Assembly (NCBI GenBank): GCA_910589125.1
Contig: CAJURX010000012.1
Location: 1 to 64,000, forward strand
DNA length: 64,000 bases
DNA from: an uncultured Eggerthellaceae bacterium
Lineage (GTDB): Bacteria; Actinomycetota; Coriobacteriia; Coriobacteriales; Eggerthellaceae
Direction of reading: 5' to 3'
Shown here: piece by piece, positions 26,802 through 35,788 of the stretch
How positions within the stretch are numbered: position 1 is the first letter of the stretch
Layout: the number at the start of each line of letters is the position of its first letter
Notes under the pieces: model-generated
Database searches by the model: none
The model's input: the letters and a program-made list of their open reading frames with translations, nothing else
What the model was told of the DNA's origin: nothing
Position numbers and translations under genes: made by a program

Positions 26802-28742
26802 ATGTCATCAGGCAGCAGTAATTATGGTGCAGAAAATATCCGCGTATTAGAAGGGCTCGAAGCGGTTCGCATCCGGCCTGGCATGTATATCGGTTCCACG
26901 GGTCCACGCGGTCTGCATCACCTGGTATATGAGGTGGTCGATAATTCTGTTGATGAGGCGCTCGCTGGATTCTGTGACAAGATAGAGGTCTGGATACACG
27001 AGGATAATTCCGTGACCGTTGAGGATAACGGTCGTGGCATCCCCGTTGAGGATCATCCTCAAGAAGGGATCCCTACGGTCGAGGTCGTGCTCACCATCCT
27101 CCATGCAGGTGGTAAATTCGGTGACGGTGGATACAAGACCTCCGGTGGCTTGCATGGCGTTGGCGTCTCTGTAGTCAACGCTCTCTCGACCAAGACGCGC
27201 GTTGCCGTCAAGCGCGATGGCTATGAGTATGAGCTTGATTTCGAGCGCGGCGTCACCAAGACGAAGCTCCATAAGATCGGCAAGGCGAGCGGCACCGGTA
27301 CCACGGTGACCTTCTGGCCTGACCCAGAGATCTTCACTGAGACCACCACGTATGACTTCGATACGCTCGCGAACAGGTTCCGGGAGATGTCATTCCTGAA
27401 CAAGGGACTGAAGATCGTCCTCCATGACGAGCGTCGCCGCAACGAGGATGGCGAAGCATTCACGGAGGTGTTCGAGGCACAGGGTGGCATCGTTGACTTC
27501 GTCAAGTATCTGAATGACGGCAAGGAGACATTGAATAAGCCGATCTACTTCGAAGCGGAGAATGCAGACGGCACCGTCGAGATATCCCTTCAATGGTCCA
27601 GCTCGTATAGCGCGACCATCATGTCATTCGCGAACAACATCAACACGACCGAGGGTGGTACGCACCTGGAGGGCTTCAAGAATGCTCTGACTCGCACCAT
27701 CAATGATTATGCACGCGGGAAGGGACTGCTCAAGGATAAGGATCCGAACCTGACCGGCGAAGATGCACGTGAAGGTCTCGCTGCTGTCATATCGGTCAAG
27801 CTACATGACCCGCAATTCGAGGGCCAGACGAAGACGAAGCTCGGCAATACCGAGATACGCGGCTTGGTGGCGAATGCGGTCAGCCAAGGCCTTGCTGAAT
27901 ACCTCGAGGAGAATCCCACTCCTGCGAAGAAGATCATCAACAAGGCTTCTCAGGCATTGAAGGCGCGCGAAGCTGCTCGCAAGGCACGTGAGGCAACGCG
28001 GCGAAAAGGGGTGCTCGACTCATTCGCTCTGCCGGGCAAGCTGGCAGACTGCTCTTCCAAGGATGCCTCTCTCTCTGAGATATTCATCGTAGAGGGTGAC
28101 TCCGCAGGCGGCTCTGCGAAGCAGGCGCGCGATCGCAAGTTCCAAGCGATCCTTCCCCTTCGCGGCAAGATCCTCAATGTTGAGAAGGCGGGCCTGCATC
28201 GCTCGCTCTCATCGGATACCATCTCTTCGCTCATCACAGCGATAGGCACGAACATCGGCGAGGATTTCGATGCTGACAAGGCGCGCTATCATCGGATCGT
28301 CATCATGACGGACGCCGATGTCGACGGCGCTCATATCCGCTGCCTCTTGCTCACCTTCTTCTATCGGTACATGCCCGAGCTCATCGCCCGTGGATACATC
28401 TACATCGCGCAGCCTCCTATCTTCGGCATCAAGAAGAAGAATTCACGGTCGACGAAGATAGAGCGGTACGTATACGACGAAGGTGCGCTCTCTTCCATCT
28501 TGAAGGAGATGGGTGGCTCCGAGAAGTTCGATGTTCAGCGCTACAAGGGTCTTGGTGAGATGGATCCCGAGCAGCTTTGGGAAACGACGATGGAGCCGCA
28601 GAACAGATTGATGCTCAAGGTCGAGATCGATGATGCTGCACAAGCGGAGCGTGTCGTGACCGAGCTCATGGGAGATCAAGTGGAACCAAGGAAGAAGTTC
28701 ATCCAAGATCACGCAAAGGATGTGAGGTTCTTGGACATCTAG
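26802..28742 (+). CDS. gyrB: DNA gyrase subunit B
   Basis: This 646-residue ATPase subunit of gyrase introduces negative supercoils with GyrA. The GHKL ATPase domain has VDNSVDEALAG and GGLHGVGVSVVNALS. The TOPRIM domain has EIFIVEGDSAGGSAKQARD and MTDADVDGAHIRCLLL. The C-terminus RFLDI is typical. The start MSSGSSNYGAENIRVLEGLE follows AAGGGGG. Confidence 0.97.
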   Translation: MSSGSSNYGAENIRVLEGLEAVRIRPGMYIGSTGPRGLHHLVYEVVDNSVDEALAGFCDKIEVWIHEDNSVTVEDNGRGIPVEDHPQEGIPTVEVVLTILHAGGKFGDGGYKTSGGLHGVGVSVVNALSTKTRVAVKRDGYEYELDFERGVTKTKLHKIGKASGTGTTVTFWPDPEIFTETTTYDFDTLANRFREMSFLNKGLKIVLHDERRRNEDGEAFTEVFEAQGGIVDFVKYLNDGKETLNKPIYFEAENADGTVEISLQWSSSYSATIMSFANNINTTEGGTHLEGFKNALTRTINDYARGKGLLKDKDPNLTGEDAREGLAAVISVKLHDPQFEGQTKTKLGNTEIRGLVANAVSQGLAEYLEENPTPAKKIINKASQALKAREAARKAREATRRKGVLDSFALPGKLADCSSKDASLSEIFIVEGDSAGGSAKQARDRKFQAILPLRGKILNVEKAGLHRSLSSDTISSLITAIGTNIGEDFDADKARYHRIVIMTDADVDGAHIRCLLLTFFYRYMPELIARGYIYIAQPPIFGIKKKNSRSTKIERYVYDEGALSSILKEMGGSEKFDVQRYKGLGEMDPEQLWETTMEPQNRLMLKVEIDDAAQAERVVTELMGDQVEPRKKFIQDHAKDVRFLDI

Positions 28743-28913
28743 CGTCCAAGGATCATGACGCTGTAGTGACGCGGTGCGCTTCGGTTGGTCGGTCTGGTCG
28801 CTTCTTCATTGGATGAGATCAGGACAGGCATGCTCTCATGATCATCTGAGGCATCTGCGGACTTCTCCCCATCTTTGCTGACTTGTGCACTATCCGATCC
28901 GAAAGGGAATGGC

Positions 28914-31475
28914 ATGGACGAATTCGAAGATATAAATGAAACAGGTACGGGACCAGATATGGACCCCGAAGAGGTTGATGCTGAAGAGACTGCTGACATG
29001 GTGGCTGCTGCTGAGATAGCAGAAGCCGCAGAAGAGGACGGCGAACCCAAGAGCGATTTCGCTGGGGAATTGTCCGTGCAGCCTGCAGAGCTGGGCAAGG
29101 AGATGCAGCAGTCGTTCTTGGAGTATTCCATGAGCGTCATCGTGGCGCGCGCGCTCCCTGATGTGCGCGACGGCTTGAAGCCCGTGCATCGCCGCATCCT
29201 CTACGCGATGAACGAGTCTGGTTATCTGCCGACCAAGCCGCATATGAAGTCAGCCCGTACCGTAGGCGACGTCATCGGCAAATATCACCCGCATGGTGAC
29301 TCTGCCGTCTATGACACGATGGTCCGCTTGGCTCAGCCGTTCTCCATGCGCCTTCCCTTGATCGATGGTCATGGGAACTTCGGTTCCATCGACGGCGACT
29401 CGGCAGCAGCGATGCGCTACACCGAGGCTCGCTTGGATAAGCCTGCGATGGAGCTCCTGCGCGATCTTGATAAAGAGACCGTGGACTTCAACCCGAACTA
29501 TGATGAGAGCCTGCAAGAGCCAGAAGTGCTCCCGGCGCGCTTCCCGAATCTGCTGGTCAATGGATCGAACGGCATCGCTGTTGGCATGGCAACGAACATC
29601 CCTCCGCATAATCTGGGCGAGACGATCGACGCGACCTGCCTGATGTTGGACAACCCTGAGGTCACCACCGAAGAGCTGATGACGAAGCTCCCCGGTCCTG
29701 ACTTCCCTACTGGTGGCATCATCATGGGGAAGAAGGGCATCCGCGATGCATACGAGACCGGTCATGGCAGCATCACGATCCGCGCGAAATGCGAGATCAT
29801 CGAGAAGAAGAATGGCCGCAACTCCATTGTGGTCAAAGAGATCCCGTATCAGGTGAATCGTAAGCGTCTGCTCGAGAAGCTGGGAGAGCTGGTTCGCGAT
29901 AAGAAGCTGCCCGAGATATCCAATATCCATGACGCAGCTGACCGTCACGGCATCGACATCATCATCGATCTGAAATCGAATGCCATCCCTCAAGTCGTGC
30001 TCAACAAGCTGTACAAGCACACGCAGCTTCAAGTGGGATTCGGCATCAACATGCTGGCACTGGTGGATTCCACGCCACGCGTGCTCTCGCTCAAGGAGAT
30101 CCTGTACTACTACATCCAGCATCAGATCGAGGTCATCATCCGGCGCACGAAGTACGAGCTGGCGAAGGCCGAAGAGCGTGCCCACATCCTTGAGGGATAT
30201 ATCATCGCGCTGGACAACATCGACGAGGTCATCCATATCATCCGCTCGTCTGAGACGGATAAGGAAGCGGCGGCTCGACTGACCGAGCGCTTCGGTCTCT
30301 CCAAGCGCCAAACGGATGCCATCCTCGAGATGAGGCTGCGTCGTCTGACCGGCTTGGAGCGCGCGAAGATCGAGACGGAGCTCGCTGAGCTCCGTGAGAA
30401 GATCGCCTACTACAAGCGCGTGCTCGGTGACGAAGGCCTCGTCCGCGAGATCATCAAGGAAGAGCTCGCTGAGATCCGTAAGAAGTACCAGACGAAGCGC
30501 GCCACGCGTCTTTCCACCGAAGCGAAGGATATCGACGTCGAAGACCTGATCGCGGATGATTCGATGGTGGTCACGATGACGAAGGCGGGTTACATCAAGC
30601 GCATGCCCACTTCTGTCTACAAGCAGCAGAAGCGCGGCGGCAAGGGGATGCAAGGTGTCAACCTGAAGGACTCCGACTTCGTCGAGCATCTATTCGTGGC
30701 GACGAATCACTCATACATGCTCTTCTTCTCAACGAAGGGCAAGGTCTACCGCCTGAAGGTGTACGACATCCCTGAGGCATCGCGTCATGCGCGCGGCACG
30801 GCTATCGTGAATCTGCTCTCCTTGGAGAAGGGCGAGACCATATCCGCGGTCATCTCCACCAAGGAGTTCCCCGAGAACGAATACCTCATGTTCGCCACAT
30901 CGAACGGCATGGTGAAGAAGACAGCCATGAACCTGTACGATCGGACGCGCCGTGAGGGCTTGATCGCCATCAACCTGAAGGATGACGATCAGCTGATATC
31001 CGTGCGTCGTGTCGCGGAAGGCGAGAAGGTCATCATGGTGTCCTCCGCCGGCAAGGCGATCCTCTGGAATGAGAACGAAGTGCGTTCCATGGGTCGTGGC
31101 ACGACGGGTGTTCGCGGCATGAACGTCCCCGCGGACGCGCATGTGCTGGGCATGGAGATCGCTCGACCTGACACCGACCTCTTCGTGATAACCGAGAAGG
31201 GATACGGCAAGCGCACTCCGATCACGGAATATCCCGAGCACCATCGTGGTGGGCAGGGCGTCTACACCATCGTGATGACGCAGAAGAAGGGCCTGTTGGT
31301 CGCCATGAACATCGTCTCACCTGATGATGAGGTTATGATCATCTCAGAGGAGGGCGTCATCGTGCGCACCTCTGTGTCTGGCATCAGCGAGCTTGGGCGC
31401 TCCACGCAAGGCGTGCACGTCATGAACATCGCCGATGGGGATCGCGTCACGGCGGTGGCTGTCACCGAGGAGTAG
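28914..31475 (+). CDS. gyrA: DNA gyrase subunit A
   Basis: This 853-residue breakage-reunion subunit has the catalytic Tyr169 in AAMRYTEARLDKP. The quinolone-determining motif HPHGDSAVYDTMVR (128-138) carries the susceptible-type Ser130 and Asp134. The C-terminal beta-pinwheel contains the GyrA-box-like QKRGGKGMQG. The start at 28914 is supported by AAAGGGA. Compared with typical GyrA there is an acidic N-terminal extension of roughly 45 residues (EDINETGTGPDMDPEEVDAE onward) before the conserved core. The gene ends in a convergent junction with rsgA. Confidence 0.97.
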   Translation: MDEFEDINETGTGPDMDPEEVDAEETADMVAAAEIAEAAEEDGEPKSDFAGELSVQPAELGKEMQQSFLEYSMSVIVARALPDVRDGLKPVHRRILYAMNESGYLPTKPHMKSARTVGDVIGKYHPHGDSAVYDTMVRLAQPFSMRLPLIDGHGNFGSIDGDSAAAMRYTEARLDKPAMELLRDLDKETVDFNPNYDESLQEPEVLPARFPNLLVNGSNGIAVGMATNIPPHNLGETIDATCLMLDNPEVTTEELMTKLPGPDFPTGGIIMGKKGIRDAYETGHGSITIRAKCEIIEKKNGRNSIVVKEIPYQVNRKRLLEKLGELVRDKKLPEISNIHDAADRHGIDIIIDLKSNAIPQVVLNKLYKHTQLQVGFGINMLALVDSTPRVLSLKEILYYYIQHQIEVIIRRTKYELAKAEERAHILEGYIIALDNIDEVIHIIRSSETDKEAAARLTERFGLSKRQTDAILEMRLRRLTGLERAKIETELAELREKIAYYKRVLGDEGLVREIIKEELAEIRKKYQTKRATRLSTEAKDIDVEDLIADDSMVVTMTKAGYIKRMPTSVYKQQKRGGKGMQGVNLKDSDFVEHLFVATNHSYMLFFSTKGKVYRLKVYDIPEASRHARGTAIVNLLSLEKGETISAVISTKEFPENEYLMFATSNGMVKKTAMNLYDRTRREGLIAINLKDDDQLISVRRVAEGEKVIMVSSAGKAILWNENEVRSMGRGTTGVRGMNVPADAHVLGMEIARPDTDLFVITEKGYGKRTPITEYPEHHRGGQGVYTIVMTQKKGLLVAMNIVSPDDEVMIISEEGVIVRTSVSGISELGRSTQGVHVMNIADGDRVTAVAVTEE

Positions 31476-31485
31476 CGGACGCAGA

Positions 31486-31532
31486 CGATCTTCGTGCCAC
31501 GAAGATCGCGCGTGAAGAACGCGATCTCGTGG
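31486..31532. terminator. Overlapping, mutually exclusive stem-loops after gyrA
   Basis: Stem A pairs CGATCTTCGTG with CACGAAGATCG (31486-31508). Stem B pairs CCACGAAGATCGCG with CGCGATCTCGTGG (31497-31532, one bulged A). They share the segment CACGAAGATCG, so only one can form. No T-run follows either, so a simple intrinsic terminator is not shown. Confidence 0.55.
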
Positions 31533-31541
31533 ATGGGATCC

Positions 31542-31668
31542 GTAGGGGCGCGCTTCATGTGCGCCCGTTCGCATAGGAACCACGCTTCACCTCTGGCATC
31601 AGCGCGACCACGAAGACCTTGACCTTGACTAGAAGATGCCCGCACTGAAGGTGTGGACATCGCTTTTT
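31542..31668. terminator. Composite intergenic element, copy 4, with terminator
   Basis: This element lies between convergent gyrA and rsgA. The stem GGGCGCGC / GTGCGCCC around TTCAT (31546-31566) is followed, after an insertion, by a core-like CACGAAGACCTTGACCTTGA. A hairpin GATGCCCGCAC / GTGTGGACATC at 31635-31661 is followed by GCTTTTTG. Confidence 0.68.
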
Positions 31669-31690
31669 GCAGAGGAATGGAAGAGTTGGA

Positions 31691-32629
31691 TCAGCGCCAG
31701 GAACGTTGCCGGTATCGGGCTTGCGTTCGCTCGAGCTCTTCGCGCAGGCTCTGATAGGAATCGAGCCTCTGTTGGGAGAGACTGCCGGCTTCGATCGCAT
31801 TGGTCACGGCGCATCCTGGCTCGTGGCCATGAGCGCAGTCACGGAATCTGCATTGCTCGGCAAGCTGTTCGATATCGGCGAAGGCAGCTGCGATCCCTTG
31901 CTCGGCATCCCACAGACCCATGCCCCTCACGCCAGGCATGTCCACGATCCTGCCGCCTCCCGGTACGGAGATGATCTCGCGTGAAACAGTGGTGTGCCTA
32001 CCTTTGCCATCGACCTCGCGAACCTCTGAGGTCTTCCTCACATCTTGTCCTGTCAGCTGGTTTATCAATGTTGATTTGCCTGCGCCCGATTGTCCCATCA
32101 GGACAGCGGTCATATCGTCAGGGATCATCGCGCGAACAGCTTCGATATCCTCAGCGCATGCCTTCGAGATGGCGAGCACAGGGACATCTGCTCCGACAAG
32201 GGCGCTCACCTCTGCCACCGCATCTGCACGTTCCTCAGCATTCACCAAGTCAGACTTGGTCAGCAGCACCGCAACATCCGCATCGGTCTCGAACGCCAGC
32301 ACGAGCTCGCGTTCCAAGCGCCTGAGATTCAGCCTGTTCATCGGTTGCACGATGAACACGGTGTCGAAATTGGCGGCCATCACCTGTCCAGCAGTGCGCT
32401 CTTGGGGGTCTCGTCGCGTGAGCTGCGTTCTCCGAGGAAGGATCCGATCCATCACGCACACATCGTGCGCATCAGGGATGCTGACCTCTACCTCGTCTCC
32501 GATGACCGCTCGCTCGCTTCCGTGCTTGACCAGGTCGGTCGCATGCTCGCACCGCACGCGTTCTCCATCTTGCAACTCTACGAGAGGCAAGGAGCGATCG
32601 AGCTTGACCACGGTCCCGCGCGTGATCAT
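31691..32629 (-). CDS. rsgA: Small ribosomal subunit biogenesis GTPase RsgA
   Basis: The 312-residue circularly permuted GTPase checks late 30S assembly. An N-terminal OB domain (VVKLDRSLPLVELQDGERVRCE) is followed by the G4 motif LLTKSDLV, the Walker A VLMGQSGAGKSTLINQL, then DMPGVRGMGLWD. The zinc-binding Cys/His cluster is CRFRDCAHGHEPGC. It is the last gene of the trkH-lipoprotein-rsgA operon; its ATG overlaps the preceding stop by 4 bases. Confidence 0.95.
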   Translation of the reverse strand: MITRGTVVKLDRSLPLVELQDGERVRCEHATDLVKHGSERAVIGDEVEVSIPDAHDVCVMDRILPRRTQLTRRDPQERTAGQVMAANFDTVFIVQPMNRLNLRRLERELVLAFETDADVAVLLTKSDLVNAEERADAVAEVSALVGADVPVLAISKACAEDIEAVRAMIPDDMTAVLMGQSGAGKSTLINQLTGQDVRKTSEVREVDGKGRHTTVSREIISVPGGGRIVDMPGVRGMGLWDAEQGIAAAFADIEQLAEQCRFRDCAHGHEPGCAVTNAIEAGSLSQQRLDSYQSLREELERTQARYRQRSWR

Positions 32630-33279
32630 AGCTCGTGCTCTCTCAGTCGATGGAATGCGAAGAGCAGCACCACTCCGATCAGGACCAACACGATGCCAGG
32701 TATGACCTGTCCCATATTGAAGGGCGTGTCATTCACGTGGCCCTTTGCGACCACGGACACATTCGTAGCGTGGAGGTCGGATAGGCCCTCATGATCCTTG
32801 CAAGCAAGATTGAAGGTGCCTCGTATCTGCAAGGTGGTCCCTGTTCTGCTATAGGCACCGTATGTGTCGATCACATCAGAAGCGCGTTCGGTCATATACA
32901 CCGCAACCTCGGCATAGGTGCCGTCGATCGCTTCCAGCGTGATCCAGCAATATGAGGGCGTGGTCTCTGAGACGACGCGGTCGCCCACCGCTTCTCCCGT
33001 CACCTGCACCGTTTGACCGTCCATGTAGGAGTCGGCTTTTTCGAGCGAAGATATGGTGGCGTCGTAGATGAATGAGCTATCGGGCAGCTGCGACGGATTC
33101 AGCCGATTGTCCAGCTGCGACTCGCTTGCTGGGCTGTCACCCTGAGGGCTGCTCTGGGGAAGATCCTCCGGAGCGCAACCATTGGACAACACCAGCATCG
33201 CCGTACAGAGCGTGACGACCGCCGCCACTCTCAGCACCTTAACCATCTGCTTCATCATCTGTTGCATGCGACCGATCAT
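32626..33279 (-). CDS. Membrane-anchored lipoprotein with OB-fold-like domain
   Basis: The 217-residue protein starts MIGRMQQMMKQMVKVLRVAA. A hydrophobic signal segment (AAVVTLCTAMLVLSNGC) ends in a Cys that fits a lipoprotein cleavage site loosely. The middle region (GQTVQVTGEAVGDRV ... GTTLQIRGTFNLAC) has the alternating pattern of an OB-fold such as in NirD/tRNA_anti-like families. The C-terminus has a second membrane segment (VIPGIVLVLIGVVLLFAFHRL). It is coupled by ATGA overlaps to trkH upstream and rsgA downstream. The function is unknown; a link to TrkH is suggested only by the operon. Confidence 0.72.
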   Translation of the reverse strand: MIGRMQQMMKQMVKVLRVAAVVTLCTAMLVLSNGCAPEDLPQSSPQGDSPASESQLDNRLNPSQLPDSSFIYDATISSLEKADSYMDGQTVQVTGEAVGDRVVSETTPSYCWITLEAIDGTYAEVAVYMTERASDVIDTYGAYSRTGTTLQIRGTFNLACKDHEGLSDLHATNVSVVAKGHVNDTPFNMGQVIPGIVLVLIGVVLLFAFHRLREHEL

Positions 33280-34808
33280 GCGCGAGTGGTCCTTTGCTTC
33301 GCCCGCGGTCGGGGGAGGATGGATGCGATGATCTGCGCCGCCAGTGCGAGCAGCGTGATGAATTCCAAACGGCCCACCCACATCTGGAAGATGTAGAAGA
33401 TCTCAAGGGTGGGCGGCATGCCTGGCGTGGCGAGCCCGGTTATCAGGCCGCCATTCGACACCATGGCGATGGACTCGAAGATGGACTGATTGGCGTCATA
33501 CCCGTGGGCGATGCCGACCAGTGCGCCGATCACGTAGGTCACCACGTAGAGGATGAACACCGTGGTGGCTTCCTTGACCGTGTCAGGCGAGAGGATGCGG
33601 CGTCCGATGTGGTAGTACGATTCGACGACGCGCGCTGAATCTGGAGAGACCGCCTGCTTCACCGTCTGCACGATGGATTTCGCGATGATGCCGACGCGGT
33701 ACATCTTGATGCCGCCTGCCGTGGATCCCGCCGAGCCGCCCACGGCCATGAAGAGCGCGAGCGTCAGGAACGCGCCGCTGGAGAGGACGACTACGAGCTG
33801 GTTCGGTGTGATGACGGAGAATCCCGTTGTCGTGAATGAGGCGACCACCATGTACACGCCGCGCCGGATGAGCGCAGGCAGGTCAGAGAACAAGGTGGAT
33901 GCGGAGAGCGATGCGACGAACACGGCTACCATCACGGCGATCCAGATGAGCGTGGTGCGGCTTTCGATATCCCGGAAGAATGACCGCGTCTGCCCCTTCC
34001 ATACCTCGTAATAGATGACGAAGCTGATGGAACCCATGATCATCAGGACCATGGTGATGGTCTCGAGGATAGCGGAATGGTAATACAGGATGGACTGCTG
34101 CATGGGCGTGAAGCCGCCGGTCACGAACGCAGAGATGCTGACCCAGATCGCTTGCAGGATGGCGCGTGCCGGCTCAAAGCCCTTCGTGAGCAGCAAGGTC
34201 GCCACCACTACGGATGCGAGCGCGATCACGATGGCAGTCACCTTTGCGATGAATTGCGCGGTTTGGATGACGTTGGGCACGACGTGCTCGCTGCGCGCTT
34301 CGGACGAATAGAGCTGGCTGCCTGCGCCCTTGCCGAACATGCCAAGCGAGAGCGCGACGACGATGAGACCGAGCCCTCCGAGCAGATGCATCATGAAGCG
34401 GAAGGTGTTGTCAGCATAGGACAGATGATCGAGGTCGAGGATCAGCGATGCGCCGGTCGTGGTGATACCGGATACGCCGTCGAACACAGCATCGAGGAAG
34501 GTGATGTAGTGACCAGACAGATAGAGCGGGATGGAGCAGAACAGACCGATCACGATCCATGCGAAGCCAACGACCGCCAGTGCTTGCTGACGGTTGAGCC
34601 GCCCTGGTTGGATGCGGCAGAACCTGAGCGTGGCGCCGCTCACCAAGGCGATGCCGATGGAGAAGAGGTATCTGCTGACCGCATCCCATTCCTGGAAGAT
34701 GAGCCCGACCACGAGCGGAGCTGCCATGAGCGCAGCTGACCACATGATGAGGACACCAAGGTAGTGGCCGATGACGCGAAGATCATAGAATGTGAATCGT
34801 TGCCACAT
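33276..34808 (-). CDS. trkH: Potassium uptake protein TrkH
   Basis: The 510-residue membrane protein is built of four TM-pore-TM repeats and takes up K+ as part of Trk/Ktr. Pore loops are visible at SGITTTGASL, FVTGGFTPMQ, FTTTGFSVI and SNGGLITGLATPG, each with the selectivity Gly. No trkA/ktrA RCK subunit is in the window. The ATG at 34808 has a poor ribosome site and lies 15 bases after the stop of a 51-codon membrane ORF, so coupling is likely. Confidence 0.93.
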   Translation of the reverse strand: MWQRFTFYDLRVIGHYLGVLIMWSAALMAAPLVVGLIFQEWDAVSRYLFSIGIALVSGATLRFCRIQPGRLNRQQALAVVGFAWIVIGLFCSIPLYLSGHYITFLDAVFDGVSGITTTGASLILDLDHLSYADNTFRFMMHLLGGLGLIVVALSLGMFGKGAGSQLYSSEARSEHVVPNVIQTAQFIAKVTAIVIALASVVVATLLLTKGFEPARAILQAIWVSISAFVTGGFTPMQQSILYYHSAILETITMVLMIMGSISFVIYYEVWKGQTRSFFRDIESRTTLIWIAVMVAVFVASLSASTLFSDLPALIRRGVYMVVASFTTTGFSVITPNQLVVVLSSGAFLTLALFMAVGGSAGSTAGGIKMYRVGIIAKSIVQTVKQAVSPDSARVVESYYHIGRRILSPDTVKEATTVFILYVVTYVIGALVGIAHGYDANQSIFESIAMVSNGGLITGLATPGMPPTLEIFYIFQMWVGRLEFITLLALAAQIIASILPRPRAKQRTTRA

Positions 34809-34823
34809 ACCGATGCCGCGCGA

Positions 34824-34979
34824 TCACGCGGTCATGCCGATCAGAGCGGCGATCATGCGTACGGCGAAGGTGATGGTCCAGAGGAGGACGATGAACGCCA
34901 AGATGGTCAACACCACCAGCGACATGCCGGTGAGCGCTGACCTGAAGCTGGTTCGCGTCTCTGACCTGGGTTTCAACAT
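34824..34979 (-). CDS. 51-residue single-pass membrane peptide ahead of trkH
   Basis: The frame reads MLKPRSETRTSFRSALTGMS followed by a hydrophobic helix (LVVLTILAFIVLLWTITFAV) and RMIAALIGMTA. The basic N-terminus and one TM are typical of small transporter-associated peptides such as KdpF. There is no Shine-Dalgarno; instead TATAAT ends exactly 6 bases before the ATG, which predicts a leaderless mRNA. It is 15 bases upstream of trkH on the same strand. Existence as a gene is inferred from the promoter position, charge layout and spacing. Confidence 0.55.
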   Translation of the reverse strand: MLKPRSETRTSFRSALTGMSLVVLTILAFIVLLWTITFAVRMIAALIGMTA

Positions 34980-34985
34980 GAGGGC

Positions 34986-34991
34986 ATTATA
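34986..34991 (-). promoter_or_regulatory. -10 element of a probable leaderless trkH-operon transcript
   Basis: TATAAT on the minus strand at 34991-34986 is followed by GCCCTC and then ATG. Transcription would begin at or next to the start codon. The -35 region is weak. Confidence 0.55.
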
Positions 34992-35009
34992 GGTCAAGCA
35001 GGGTCGTGC

Positions 35010-35681
35010 CTATTCGGAGCAGGCGCGTGCAAGCGGGATGAGCTGGTCAGGGCTCTCGATATAGAGATCGGGTTCCGCGTCCTGCTCAGCGAAGTCGTGC
35101 TTGTGATGGTAACCCCACAGGACAGCCACTGCGAACACGCCCGCGTTGCGCGCGGCCTTGATGTCTCCTGGGGAGTCGCCGATGTAGACCGTATCCTCGG
35201 GGGCGGTCTTGAGCATCTTCATGGCTTGCTGGATCCCCGTAGGGTCAGGCTTGCGCGGGATCAAGGGGCTTTCGCCATACATCACGTCGACCTTGTCGGG
35301 CAGGCGCATGGCCATGATGAGATCCACCCCTGCTTGCAGCTTGTTCGACACCACGCCGATCCCGCACCCACGCTCCCGCAGGTCATCGAGCATCTCAGGG
35401 ATGCCGGGGAATGGATGGGTGTTGTGGTAGTAGTCATGGAAGCTCTCGTTCCAAAGGTCCATCGCTCGCTCTTGCAGCTCAGGTGAGGAGCCTTCGGGAA
35501 GCGCCAGGTATATCAGCCGTCGCACGCCGGCCCCCACGAACGAGAGGATCTCCTCAGGGGTGCGCGTGGGGCAGCCTACATCCTCGAGGATCTTGTTCGT
35601 CAGAAGGACCAGGTCGGGAATGGTGTCCAGCAGGGTGCCGTCAAGATCGAAGATGAACGTGTCGAACGTGCGACTGGTCAT
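35010..35681 (-). CDS. HAD-family phosphatase (phosphoglycolate phosphatase-like)
   Basis: This 223-residue HAD hydrolase of subfamily I with a helical cap has motif 1 FDLDGTLLDT (nucleophile Asp), motif 2 VVSNK, the conserved KPDP around motif 3, and motif 4 YIGDSPGDI. It is related to Gph/PpaX. Natural substrate is unknown; phosphoglycolate or pyrophosphate is typical for the group. The start at 35681 (MTSRTFDTF) is chosen because AAAGGA lies six bases upstream, although an ATG five codons earlier exists. Confidence 0.88.
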   Translation of the reverse strand: MTSRTFDTFIFDLDGTLLDTIPDLVLLTNKILEDVGCPTRTPEEILSFVGAGVRRLIYLALPEGSSPELQERAMDLWNESFHDYYHNTHPFPGIPEMLDDLRERGCGIGVVSNKLQAGVDLIMAMRLPDKVDVMYGESPLIPRKPDPTGIQQAMKMLKTAPEDTVYIGDSPGDIKAARNAGVFAVAVLWGYHHKHDFAEQDAEPDLYIESPDQLIPLARACSE

Positions 35682-35788
35682 GAAGGGTCCTTTCATAGGG
35701 TACGGGGCATCGTATCACGATGGGTGTGTCTCGATCTGACAGCTTGGCATCAATGATATATTGCATGCACTGTTGGAGGGGAGGACGC

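Noticed and set aside
28739..29197. 152-codon minus-strand frame across the gyrB-gyrA gap
   Set aside because: Its first two thirds are antisense to gyrA and Ser-rich. The C-terminal part looks protein-like but has no start of its own and no known family.
29250..30689. 479-codon minus-strand frame inside gyrA
   Set aside because: Antisense shadow; gyrA motifs on the plus strand are unambiguous.
31978..31993. Possible fifth parS site (GCGTGAAACAGT)
   Set aside because: Only half of the palindrome matches; it is coding sequence of rsgA.
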